Assembly: GCF_004664715.2 (NCBI RefSeq)
Contig: NC_051063.1
Location: 117,914,629 to 117,978,628 of the forward strand
Direction: 5' to 3'
Length of the DNA: 64,000 bases
Source: Peromyscus leucopus
Lineage: Eukaryota > Chordata > Mammalia > Rodentia > Cricetidae
Below the pieces are notes generated by a model that worked only from the letters and a program-made list of their open reading frames with translations, searched no databases and had not been told where the DNA came from. The translations under genes were made by a program, and so were the position numbers. Positions 36,501-46,071 of this stretch are shown here, piece by piece. The first letter of the stretch is position 1. Each line of letters opens with the position of its first letter.

Positions 36501-39500
36501 AATGAATTAGGATTCTACAATTCCATTAGAATATCTTATCCCCATATCAAGTGTGCCATATATAAACATTGTTCAAGAATATTACCGACCCTCAAATCAA
36601 ATCTATAATAATTCTTAATATATAAAGAAATAAAATACAGTCTCCCAGTTTTGACTGGACCAAGCGAGCCTTCATCAGTAATACATGGAAGCAGATGCAG
36701 AGAGATCTACAATCAAGCACCAGGCCAAGCTCAGGGAGGCCAGTTGAATAGAGGAAGAGGGATTACAAAGAGCAAGAGGGGTCAAGATCATGTTGGGGGA
36801 AATCTACAGAGACAACTGAACCAAGCTCAAAGGAACTCATGAACTTCGGACAGTTGTGGAACGAGCAAGGCACTGGACTGAACCCTCTGCATTCCAGAGA
36901 CAGTTGTGTAGCTAGGTATGGGGCCCTGGCAATGTGATCAGAGTGTATCCCTGGTGAATGAGCTGGCTTTCTGGATCTTATTATCTAAGGTCAGACATCT
37001 TGTCCACCCTTGATGCAGTGGGGAGAGGTTTGGTCCTGCCTCAACTGAATGTACCGGGCCTAGCTGTCCCCACCATGGGAGAAGTTACCCTGTTGGAAGA
37101 GGGGATGAGGGATAGTGGAACAAAGGCAGGGGTGGGGGAATGGAGGGTTAGGGAGTGGAGGTATGGGGGAGGAAAGGGAATGGGAGGAGGGGTGAGAAGG
37201 GGATCTGTGATTAGTATGTAAAATGAATAAAAGAAATTTTGAAAAATACTTACAATATACTACCTTTCTGTCATCAATCAATCCAATCACAAGTTCTAGT
37301 GAAGTACTGAATCCACAATGGGAAAAGCCTCTGATTAGTCAAAGAAATTATGATTATGTGTCATCAAAGGAGTTGGAATATGCGAAACCTAATTTATTAT
37401 ATTCTACACCAAAAAGGCTGATTATACTCTGAAGTATCTAGTCAGACTGTTCAACTAATAATCATTTTTAGTGATTGCATTTTGAAAACTGTGCTGTATA
37501 ACATGAATGAAAATATTTTCTTAATTAAAAAAAGAAAGAAAAACCAAAACAAACAAACCAAAAGTGATTAACTCTAAAACTCTTCCAGAGACAAAATGAA
37601 GCACAAAATCCAGCAAAGCACATAACTTCATTCTTACTGGCATTAGAACACATTTTTGAGACATTTGGTAATTTTGAAATGTCTTTGGCCAAGTCATGAG
37701 TAAACATGTAACTGAAGAAAAGTAGCTGGTGGTTTTCAACATAAAAACAAGGGGGCTTCACTGAAGATGATGAATGTGTGACCTTCAGTGTGGTTTTTCT
37801 GGTATTTTTCTAAAATCTGCTGTGTAAAAATTTATATCCTGTTAAAACAATAAGTTTTTGATATTTTTTCAACCACTTTTTCCTTGTTTGAGAATTTCAT
37901 GCACTTGTATAGTATATTTGTCTATGCCTTTATCTCACATATTCCTTTCAAGTTTGAATTTGCCATCTATCATTGTTTGAAATTAACTACTGTCTCAATA
38001 TAATAATAAAGTTATATTAAAATTTGATTAAAAAAAAGAAAACTGTGGGTGCCTAATACTGGTCTGGTATATTGAAGCAATTCTTCAATTCAAGTTTAAA
38101 ATGAACTCATATCAAACATTTCATTTTAATACTATAATTTGTCACAACATCAATTACTAATGTTATACAAGGTCCATGAAAAGAAGCAATGACTAGGGAT
38201 GTCACATATTGACATATGCTACTGGCAAACATGTTTACTACAAACACATGAATAATCATATGAACATTCCTTCTGGGATCCAATACAAAACACATTCAAA
38301 AGATATTTACCTCATGTGTAAGCTCTCATTGATTTAAAAGATGTAAAATAAAACAGAGAAGATGTTAGAGAGTGTTTCTTTCAGTGTTAGATTACAAAAC
38401 TGAGGAATAAACACACTAATTTCAAAGATATTTTAGCAAATTATAAATGCTAAAAGTTTGAAGGTACTAATGAACAAAAAGGGTGAAATTTTTTTCCCCC
38501 CGGAGCTGAGGACTGAACCCAGGGCCTTGCGTTTGCTAGGCAAGTGCTCTACCACTGAGCTAAATCCCCAGCCCCGAAATTTTTTAAAAATAAGTTCATA
38601 GGATATAAGTAATATAAAATATCATAAAAATATTATTAATAAGTATTTATGCATAACACAAAATATTTAAAACTAGATAAACATTTGAAATGTATATTAA
38701 TATATAAATTGCATATATGTGTATAAATGTGTGTGTATGTATATATTTATACATATATAAAATAAATTACCTCTATTATACTTGTGTTTTGGAAATGAAT
38801 AATTTATTTGCTTTACTATAAAATTAGATCTCAATTCAACCTGACAAAGGAATATGTAGGGAACTTTTGCTCAATTTTTAATTTTTACAACATCATTTTC
38901 TTTATCAACTATTATGTTCTTTTAATGAGACAGCATATGAACAGAGACAAAACATGTGTAGAAACATACTTCTATGATGTTTTATGTGATAAATATATAC
39001 TTAAAAGCATATCAGATAATTCAATGCCATTTTTTTTTTAACAATTGTTTATTTACATGTAGAAAATCATTAACAGGATCAGTACCATTTAGCAACTTTT
39101 GTATACCGGTTGCTTTTACGCCTACGTTATCCATTTCTTGCCTTAACGAATATCCCAGGAAACTTACTGAGAGAGATCATGTCATTGAGGTGTGTTTAGC
39201 CATAAACTGATGAGATTTTAGAAACAATATAAAGGGAAATTGCAAGTTCTCTCATCTCTATTTCCAAGATGACAGTTTCTCTCCAACTTCAAGAACTCTA
39301 GTGACTGGTAGAGATATAACAAAACTGTGCCTAACTGGAGTGAAGATTTTCTCATTTATGTTCTAATGAACCTCCTCTTAGAGATTTTTAAAATTTGTTT
39401 GGTATTTTGGGCTCTGAGTCATCAGCCTCGTGCTCCCTTTCACTGTGAAAAGTGCTTTGTCAATGTAAAAAATATGTGATGTCACTTGAAGTCATTCCTC

Positions 39501-40908
39501 ATTGTCCTTTATAGCTATGGTTATGTTTTACACTGAAACCAGTTTTATTGCTGTTCTTCATTATTTCCTTAATCTTCTTGAAAATTTCTCTCCTCTGCTC
39601 CATGATCCCAAACATCATTCTCTGCTATGAATTGCATTCATCCATATGTTATTAATAAATTAATATAACTTTTGTCTCAAATATTAAAACTTCATTGTGG
39701 TATCCCTCACAGAGAGTACAATGCCCATCTTGTACATGTTTATTACCAGATCTTTAGAATGTTACATGTGACAATTTGCTTAGCATTCTACAGGAGACAT
39801 TGCCACAATTATCCAAACCAAATATCAAATCCAGTACAGATCACCAATCCAGTTAAATTATGGTCAAATCAAATTATGGCCCCCCAAAAATGACAGGGAA
39901 AAGTATTAATTATAAAAGCTCAGCCTTAACTTAGGCTTGTTTCTAACTAGCTCTTATAATTTTAACACATATCTGTTAATTTACTTTCTGCCTTGTGACT
40001 TTATAACCATATTTTTGTAGTGCCCCTTGCTTGCTCTGCATCTCCTGGCATCTCTGCCTTCTTCTTTCCAGCATCCTGCATACCCAAAAATCCTGCCTAG
40101 ACATATTGGACATTCTGATTTTTTGCAAAGAATAAAATTAGCACAGTGAGTGATTTTTTATGTTTTTATGTTTGATTTCAGCTGCAGGAGTCATACAGTA
40201 CAGCAGTTTTGAAATGATGGCATAAACGACATTTGAATAAAAATGCAGTATTCATTTAAGAAATGTACCCATGAAGAATTTAAGAAATACCAAATTGGTC
40301 ATTCTATCATGATGGAAAAAAAACTAGCACAACACTTATAGAAAAATTTACTCAGCCTCAAAGAAATGGATTCCTCTCAGTGCCTTGGATTATGTTTCCT
40401 GGAAAAAGCACTTGGGAACATACAGTAGGAATTGCCAATATAAAGGAAATCTCTCCAGAAGAAATATAGACAGGGTGTATCATTCAGCTTTCAGCCTGAA
40501 AAATCTGACTCTAAAAAGATGAATCAGATAACCATTAAATCACCTGAAAGAGGGTAACAATCGGCATAAAAAATAAATTTTGGCCATGTACTAGATAGGA
40601 AGGTAGGGCAAAACAGACAGAAAACTTGGAGAATGATATTTTAACCAAACTTGGGCCTTCTAAGTATTATATTGATGATCAATCAAAAACAAATAAATGA
40701 AAGGCACTTACTTCTTATCTAGATTCATGGTTAAATATTCATTCTTGATGTTACCATGCTTTGTGTAAATAGAAAAAAAACAATCAGGGTCTTTATCCTC
40801 ACCCCAAGTATGTGGATCTTTAAATCTCAGAAAGCAGCTGGGACCCACCAAACTGCAGAAAAGGAAGGAAAGCCTCAGGACCAAGAAGAAAAATGTCAAA
40901 TAGAACAT
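26624..40908 (-). CDS. Vmn2r: Vomeronasal type-2 receptor gene A, six exons, apparently intact
   Basis: Class C G-protein-coupled receptor of vomeronasal sensory neurons, expected to sit in the dendritic membrane and bind peptide or protein pheromones. CDS = complement(join(26624..27543, 29677..29800, 30771..30998, 31707..32513, 32884..33163, 40712..40908)). The exon lengths (920, 124, 228, 807, 280 and 197 bp) sum to 2556 bp, i.e. 851 residues plus stop, the usual V2R length. All introns have GT donors and AG acceptors, and the joined frame stays open. Order in the protein: signal peptide (about 1-20), ligand-binding Venus-flytrap domain (exons 2-4), cysteine-rich linker (exon 5 and start of exon 6), seven-helix domain (exon 6). 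The six-exon plan and exon sizes match the known V2R plan. The family number cannot be assigned, so only the root symbol is given. Intron 1 is 7.5 kb and full of retroelements. No premature stop was seen, but expression is not shown by sequence. Confidence 0.93.
28200..28435 (-). mobile_element. L1 3' UTR fragment in intron 5 of gene A
   Basis: 'tgtattcatttatttcacttcc' and 'ctgtttctcttcagaaagggg' are reverse L1 3' UTR. The same fragment begins at about 63970 in gene B's intron, so it predates the duplication. Confidence 0.65.
28440..29670. other. Intron 5 of V2R gene A, no other feature
   Basis: Very AT-rich intronic DNA; nothing else recognised. Confidence 0.5.
29677..29800 (-). CDS. Vmn2r: V2R gene A exon 5: cysteine-rich linker (NCD3G)
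   Basis: 124 bp, the invariant V2R exon-5 length. The acceptor is TTTCTCAG before ATTCCATCC and the donor is GTAAAT. It encodes ICSVPCSPGFRKSPQQGK and then VCCFDCIPCPENEISNVS. The six cysteines here plus three at the start of exon 6 make the nine-cysteine linker that couples the ligand domain to the membrane domain in class C receptors. It ends in a single base that joins exon 6 to form GAC (Asp). Confidence 0.94.
30070..30593 (+). mobile_element. Possible LTR in intron 4 of gene A
   Basis: A GC-richer block starting TGTTGGAAGAC and ending near CCCCTCACA, sharply different from its AT-rich surroundings. LTR-like ends and length, but the family was not recognised and no target duplication is clear. 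Confidence 0.35.
30771..30998 (-). CDS. Vmn2r: V2R gene A exon 4: end of ligand-binding domain
   Basis: 228 bp, 76 codons (residues 429-504), the standard V2R exon-4 length. The acceptor TTTCAG is followed by ATGGTCCATTTC and the donor is GTTTGT. The peptide has the conserved FLKNIQFINPVGDQV and NQDVEYDI motifs and ends MIKWNKDFSQ, as in other V2Rs. Phase 0 on both sides. Confidence 0.93.
30999..31706. other. Intron 3 of V2R gene A
   Basis: 708 bp, partly alignable with the pseudogene intron at about 49631-50311. No repeat recognised. Confidence 0.6.
31707..32513 (-). CDS. Vmn2r: V2R gene A exon 3: main ligand-binding (ANF-receptor) domain
   Basis: 807 bp, 269 codons (residues 160-428), phase 0 at both ends. 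The acceptor is TTTCAG before CTTTACTATGG and the donor is GTAATA. It starts LYYGPFHPVLSSHEQFPHLYQ, the conserved V2R exon-3 opening; VVYFRWNWVG and ISDDDLG follow, the family's Venus-flytrap core motif. It ends SGKKLEFDSWQ. No stop or frameshift is seen. The same exon in the pseudogene at 50-53 kb is split by a retroviral insertion. Confidence 0.94.
32884..33163 (-). CDS. Vmn2r: V2R gene A exon 2: start of ligand-binding domain
   Basis: 280 bp, codons 66-159. The acceptor TTTTCAG lies at 33170-33164 and the donor GTAAGC begins at 32883. The peptide has the V2R hallmark of lobe 1: an ALYFALESINKDPHILPN stretch matching the family ALxFAIxEINxNPxLLPN motif, then SLLVKVECNLLDDW. It ends NKPE and joins LYYGPF of exon 3 in phase 0. 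Exon-2 relics of two other V2R copies occur at 53967-54243 and about 11485-11722. Confidence 0.93.
33237..33386 (-). mobile_element. B1 SINE, diverged, in intron 1 of gene A
   Basis: Poly-T followed by 'gagtcagattttctctctg' and 'ctggcctcaaacacac', the reverse of B1. Strongly mutated, just upstream of exon 2. Confidence 0.75.
33968..34346 (+). mobile_element. BglII-like ERVK LTR in intron 1 of gene A
   Basis: Starts TGTGGGATGTC and ends CAGCTACA. It contains the family phrases 'tagattaatataaatgtg', 'aagaactagcttataag', 'cataattaatataagcctc' and 'tatgtgttt'. Target duplication unclear. Confidence 0.6.
34570..35130 (+). mobile_element. L1 3' UTR fragment in intron 1
   Basis: Starts 'gccttcatctagtaactgat' and ends 'gagatctgtggttgatatg', then 'atttcttaataag', as L1 3' ends do. 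Plus strand. Confidence 0.7.
35150..36640. other. Intron 1 of gene A, unassigned AT-rich DNA
   Basis: No exon seen; it may hold very old L1 sequence. Confidence 0.35.
36645..37245 (+). mobile_element. L1 3' UTR fragment in intron 1
   Basis: Parallel to 34570-35130: 'gccttcatcagtaatacatgg' to a G-rich tract and 'gatctgtgattagtatgta', then 'aatgaataaaag'. Confidence 0.72.
37250..38480. other. Intron 1 of gene A, unassigned
   Basis: AT-rich; no feature beyond short homopolymer tracts. Confidence 0.35.
38495..38575 (-). mobile_element. ID SINE in intron 1
   Basis: The reverse complement starts GGGGCTGGGGATTTAGCTCA and has 'GGTTCAGTCC', the pol III A and B boxes of the alanine-tRNA-derived rodent ID element. 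GAAATTTTTT on both sides (38485-38494 and 38576-38585) is the target duplication. Close to consensus, hence young. Confidence 0.93.
39110..39425 (-). other. V2R intron-1 segment present in three copies
   Basis: Matches 12000-12290 and 54530-54815 ('gacagtttctctccaactt', 'aactctagtgactgg', 'cctcctcttagagattttt'). It lies 1.3 kb upstream of exon 2-proximal repeats and 1.3 kb from exon 1. Non-coding; function unknown. Confidence 0.65.
39877..40115 (-). mobile_element. LTR fragment, BglII-like, minus strand
   Basis: 'ttataaaagctcagccttaa' and 'gcttgtttctaactagctc' followed by 'ttaatttactttctgccttg' are the reverse of the same LTR phrases seen at 33968-34346. Edges uncertain. Confidence 0.5.
40712..40908 (-). 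CDS. Vmn2r: V2R gene A exon 1: start codon and signal peptide
   Basis: Codes residues 1-65 plus two bases of codon 66. The ATG at 40908-40906 opens a hydrophobic leader (MFYLTFFFLVLRLSFLFC) typical of a cleaved signal peptide. It is followed by two cysteines (PSCF and PDCFF) in the position usual for the V2R amino terminus. The exon ends in AA before the donor GTAAGT (40711-40706). Exon 2 begins with G, so the split codon is AAG (Lys) and the frame is kept. The exon lies 7.5 kb upstream of exon 2, so its assignment to this gene rests on phase, signal peptide and lack of any other exon 1 nearby. Confidence 0.85.
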
Positions 40909-41463
40909 CTTTATAATGTCACCAAGACTGGAACCTAGATAAAAGTGTAAATAAGCAGAGTTTCACAGAAAACACGTTGCAAATATGCCTGTACACACAC
41001 ATGTGGCTCTCTATTTGCTCTAGTAGTCAGAAGTGTGTTTTTATTTCCTAATATAATTCTTCTCACCTTATTATTCTCTGAAGAACTCTTAAACATACTC
41101 AGCTTCAGGGCGTGCCTTTGAGTTATTATGCTCAGGTGCACGAAAATTTCAGTAATTCTATTTAAGTAATTATCTTCATTTCCACATTCCTGTGATTCCC
41201 TCCACATCAGTAGACATGAAGGCCCCAGGCTAGATTCGTCCTGAGATATCCATGTAACCACCCTAATCCACATGATTTCTTTTCTTATCAACATGTGAAG
41301 TATTTGAAGCACATTGCACTAGAAATTCCAAACCAAGTATGATATGGAACCCATTCTAGGGAGAGTTAACTATATACAAACAAGTATTACATCTATGCAT
41401 GTTCATGAGATGGTATGCATTAACACCTATTTGGTTTCCTGATGTCCACAGAGCATGCAATTT

Positions 41464-41528
<65 letters not shown>

Positions 41529-41860
41529 AGTGGCCACAGGCAACACAAAATCTCCCACAGTTGCAGAGTTAAGAGAACCAATAATCATCCTGAAATCATA
41601 AATTTCTGTCCAGAAGAGAAGTCCAGGGCAGTATCTCAATATCAGTGCAAAAGGTAAACAGCTTTTTTATAGTTCTATTCATTGGCTGAGCCTCAGTTCC
41701 AGTTAATTGATATCTCATGATCATACACTTCTATATCTATAATATTGGTTATTCACATTATTTTTTTCTTTGAATAGTCTAATACCCCTAATTTACTCCA
41801 TATTTTTAATGACTTCTATGTGAATAAAACAGTACAGATCTTTGTTTCTTTTCCTTTATT
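40909..41860. other. 5' flank of V2R gene A
   Basis: Presumed promoter region; no core motif could be singled out. Contains the (AC)n tract below. Confidence 0.45.
41466..41526. repeat. (AC)n microsatellite
   Basis: About 30 uninterrupted AC units, 0.6 kb upstream of the gene A start codon. Confidence 0.96.
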
Positions 41861-44215
41861 TGTTTGGTGAGTTGGTATTTTTATTTTTATTGAAAATAAC
41901 TCCTTTACTCACAAAATATATCCTGATATGGTTTCCCCACCATCTACTTTTCTATTTTCACCCCTACCCTTGTAAGCAGATCTTTCCTGTTTCTGTTTCT
42001 CATTAGAAAACAAACATTCTTTAAGGGATTATAATATAAGAAAATGTAACTTAATGTATTCAAACTGAAACCAACATATAGAAATTAAATAAAATGTAGA
42101 AAAGGAATAAAAATAGCCCAAGGGAAGGGACATGAATCAGAAGATCTGTTGTGTAACACATAGAATCTTATAACTACAAATCTTATATATTCAAAGAAAT
42201 GTACCATAAAAATATGGAAAACAATTAAATAATTAATATAAAAGACAAAAAGAAAATGTCAAACTTTCAAAAATTGTAAAGTCCTGACATGACATTTTGA
42301 GACAAGGAATTTCCAAGGATGACATGGAGTTTAGATTCTGCTGGCCATCTACTGCTGTGTATGAAGGCAAACCTTAAAAGTAGTTAGTTTGCCCAGTGAT
42401 ATTCACTTGGAAGCAGTTAACCAATTAAAGATTGCTTTTGGCTTAGGAATGGGGGCATGTGTCTACTTCTTCTTTCAGCTCTAGATCCCCATATGATGGA
42501 GACTCATGAAAACCCATGCATGCTGTGTCAGTGAGTGCATATGTTCATCAATCAAGTTAAAATACAGGTTCTTGATTTCTTAGTGTCCTTCATCCTCTCT
42601 AGCTTTTATACTTTCTGAGAGGAGGCCTTTGATAGTTAATACATTTAGGACCAAGTGTTTCAATGTTTCTCACTCTCTGCTAATGTCTTGCTTTGGGAAT
42701 CTGTATGAGTTACAATCAACTGCAGGAGGAAGTTTCTCTGATGATGGCTGAGAAAGGCACTGAACTTTGAGGATAGCAGATTGCCATTCAGAATATTTTT
42801 ATTAATATGGATTTTGGAACAGTTGTATTTGGCTCTACTCTGGGTCCCTGGGCTATGTAGTCTGAGGTTCTTGGTCAAGCAAGCAATGTTGAATATGATT
42901 TCTATCTAGTGGAGTTTGTCTTAGTCAAATTGGCTATTGGTATGTTCTCACCAAAACATTTGTCTACCATTGAACTATCATTCAGTATAGGCAGAATAAC
43001 AGTGTAGATTACAGAGGTTGAGACTATGTTGTTTATGATTCCCCTTTGATGGTATGTACAATACTTTCCTGTACTCAAAATTCTAGCATATCAGAGTGAA
43101 TGTTCCATGTAGACACCAGTTTTACATCTCCCTTTTCAGTGAGTTGTATAGGTGTTGTCTTCAGCAATGTGACTTTGCAATCAGTGTGTGAATAGCAACA
43201 CTTAATGACAGACTGGTTTGTTTTGGGTTTGCTGTGGGACCTCGTTGTTTAATGCTTCAATTAAATGTAACATAATCCTGAGACTGGAAGCTTCATTAGT
43301 GAAAAAATTATGTCCATTTGGGGCTCTTTCTCCCTTATTGTTGGATGATTTCATTTAGATCACCTCACCTTCATGGTTTTGTCTATGTTAGGAAGCTGCT
43401 ATTTTATTAGATTTCCATATAGCACTCAAATGGCCTCAAGTTTAATTTATTCCCTTCCTATTTCCATACTCTGACCCTTCTTGCCATTTGATATTCCCAT
43501 TCCAGCCTCTTCCCCATTAATATGTACTTAGCAATTCTCCATCCATTTCCTAGGAAAATATATCTGGCTTTCCTAGTCCCTTATTTTGTACTTGGCCTCT
43601 CTATGTCTGTGGATTCTGGATTGCTTGTCATTAACTCAAAATCAAATGTCTGCATATAAGCCAATACATACCATATTTGTCTATTGTGTCTGGGCTACCT
43701 ACTGAAATGATGTACCAGTGGATTTTATAATGTTTTCATTTAAATGGATGAGTAATAGTACATTGTATAAATGTACTACATTTTATTTATCCAAATATTT
43801 GTTGAGAGCCATCTAGGTTATTTCCAATTTATACTTATTATGAATAAAGCAACAATGAGATTGGGTGAGCCAATATCACTGTGGTAGGATGAAGCACACT
43901 TTGGACATAATCTCTAAAGTGTTATAGCTGGATCTTTAGGTAGACCAATTCCCAACTTCGTGAGGAACTACTAAAGTGATTTCTCTAGTGGCTGTACAAG
44001 CTTGTACTCCAACCTACAATGGATGCTTGCTTTCTTTAGTGCACATTCTTAGTCGTGTAGACTGTCACTTGTTTTATTGATTTTACCTATGCTTACCGAA
44101 CATATAGAATGCTGAACACATCTTTAAGTATATCTCTGCCGTTTGATATTCCTCTTTTGAGAAATCTCTGGATTTGTACTTCTTTATTTCTTGTGTTTAT
44201 TTTACCTTGAAATTA
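41860..44215 (-). mobile_element. Old L1 3' UTR and ORF2-end, minus strand
   Basis: Reverse L1 text: 'caggaggaagtttctctgat' (3' UTR, near 42722) and 'tagctggatctttaggtagac' (ORF2 C-terminal region, near 43926). Heavily mutated. Confidence 0.6.
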
Positions 44216-44220
44216 TTTTT

Positions 44221-44223
<3 letters not shown>

Positions 44224-44268
<45 letters not shown>
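44224..44268. repeat. (AT)n microsatellite
   Basis: About 22 AT units at the junction of two L1 fragments. Confidence 0.95.
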
Positions 44269-44269
<1 letters not shown>

Positions 44270-44270
<1 letters not shown>

Positions 44271-45160
44271 AAGTTGGGGCTCTGTCCCTCCCATTAGTGG
44301 GATATTTTATTTAGGTTACCATCATGCATGTATATATTTAGAAAGTAAATATTTAAGTATATTTCTATATAATATTCAAATGACTTTAATATAGTTGTCT
44401 GTGTACTCCCTTCCCAATCTCACACTCTGCTCCCCACTGCCATTGGTCTTCCCATTCTTGCCCACCTCCATGCATGCACATCTATCTCTTCTTTTTCCAT
44501 TTACTAGGAAAGTGTATCTGTCCTTCCTAATCCCTTATTTCATACTTATCCTTCCTACATTCATTGATTCTAGTTTTATTATCTTTGACTCAAATGCCAA
44601 AAAGAGTGATAAATTATGATGTATTTGGATACTTCTACACACAGCCATCCATTTTGACTGGAATCATTTCTTGAAGCTGTTGTCTATTTTCCAGCATGTA
44701 TTTCTGGCATTTTATCAAAAATCAGGTTTCTGTAACTGTGTGTATTTATGTCTGGATCTTCATTTGTTTTCATCAATCAGTTATATACAAATTTATCATG
44801 TTTTAAATTCTATAGTTTTTTAGTCCATTTTCAGATGGTTATCATTTTCAGATGGAGTTATCATCAGCATGATGATAACTCCAACATTTCCATTATTATT
44901 TATATTTTATCTATTCAGAGTTTTTGTGATTCCATATGATGCTGAGAATATTTGTTCAAGATCAATGAATAATATGGCCTTTGATGGGGATTACAATTAA
45001 TCTTTGTAACTATTTAGGTCAGATGGCCATTTAAACGATATTAATCCTATCATATTATAAGCATATGAGATTGTTCTACTTTCTAATATCTTTTTTCATG
45101 TTTTTTCTCTATATAGTTGAAGTTTTTGCCATACAAATATTTCATATTCTTTGTTTGTTT
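44270..45160 (-). mobile_element. Second old L1 fragment, minus strand
   Basis: Starts again in 3' UTR-like pyrimidine-rich text and passes into ORF2-like sequence. It occupies the place where exon 6 of the V2R pseudogene would be expected. Confidence 0.5.
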
Positions 45161-45163
45161 CTT

Positions 45164-45167
<4 letters not shown>

Positions 45168-45210
<43 letters not shown>
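45168..45210. repeat. (CA)n microsatellite
   Basis: 21 CA units. Confidence 0.95.
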
Positions 45211-45212
<2 letters not shown>

Positions 45213-45449
45213 CATTCTATCACAAAACATATGTCATTTATATATAGGAGAACTGTTGATTCTTTTATGTTAAGTTTAATCCAACTCTTCTGATGAAAAC
45301 ATTTATCAATTGTCAGGGTTTCCACTTGTTGATTTATTTAATCTCACAAGGAAATTTATCTTTTCAAGTCCCATAAGACATCAGAGAATTATATAAACAA
45401 GGGACACATTAATTCACCTAATGAATCTTCTGGTAAGTTATATACAAAT

Positions 45450-45574
45450 GAGTCATGTTGGAAATTTCATTTTCTGGGCTGGGGGTACAATCAAAACAGC
45501 ACACAGCCTTTCCCTACTGATGTGATTTTTCTGAATCCTGGACTATAAGGCACACTGCATAGTGAAGGTGGAAT
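45450..45574 (-). pseudogene. V2R pseudogene exon 5 relic
   Basis: Aligns along its whole length with gene A exon 5. An extra T in the run near 45532 makes 125 bp instead of 124 and shifts the frame. The donor reads AT instead of GT, and a conserved cysteine has become tyrosine. The acceptor AG is kept. Confidence 0.85.
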
Positions 45575-45726
45575 CTGCATAAAGTAACAAATGGGTTAGA
45601 AAGCAAAGGTTATTCATACTTGGCAATAGTTGCAGTGACTTAGAACATGGCATCATTGAAAAACATCCTTGAATACACATGAAATAAATTAAAAGTAACA
45701 TTTCACTCTATTTTGTGGTTAGATAA

Positions 45727-46071
45727 TGTTGCTGGAGGGCTTCTCTCCAGGTTCCCCAAGGCCCGCAGTCCCACAATCCACTTATAAAATAATCACTCAG
45801 ATGCTTATATCACTTATAAACTGTATGGCCATGGCAGGCTTCTTGCTAATTGCTCTTTTATCTTAAATTAACCCATTTCTATAAATCTATACCTTGCCAT
45901 GTGGCTGGTGGCTTACCGGTGTCTTCACATGCTGCTTCTCCTGGTGGTGGCTGCAGTGTCTCTCCCCTCAGCCTTCCGCTTCCCAGAATTCTCCTCTCTC
46001 CTTGCCCCACCTACTTCCTGCCTGGTCATTGGCCATCAGTGTTTTATTTATATAGAACAATATCCACAGCA
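45727..46071 (-). repeat. 3' LTR of the mys-like element
   Basis: 345 bp, TGTTGCTGG to CCACAGCA on the plus strand, ending next to a polypurine tract. Confidence 0.9.

Noticed and set aside
38495..38575. tRNA-like sequence with A and B boxes
   Set aside because: It is an ID SINE with tail and target duplication, not a tRNA gene; the B2 at 20483 was rejected as a tRNA for the same reason.
40935..41312. 125-codon minus-strand frame just upstream of V2R exon 1
   Set aside because: No similarity to V2R exon 1, no splice consistency, and exon 1 with its own signal peptide is at 40908. Probably chance.
41466..41526. Regular repeats that might suggest a CRISPR-like array
   Set aside because: Simple AC microsatellite. 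No array of spaced identical repeats exists anywhere, and the DNA is eukaryotic.
42000..45400. Search for exon 6 of the V2R pseudogene
   Set aside because: Only L1 text and microsatellites were found; no CPDDHYAN-like or helix motifs on the minus strand.
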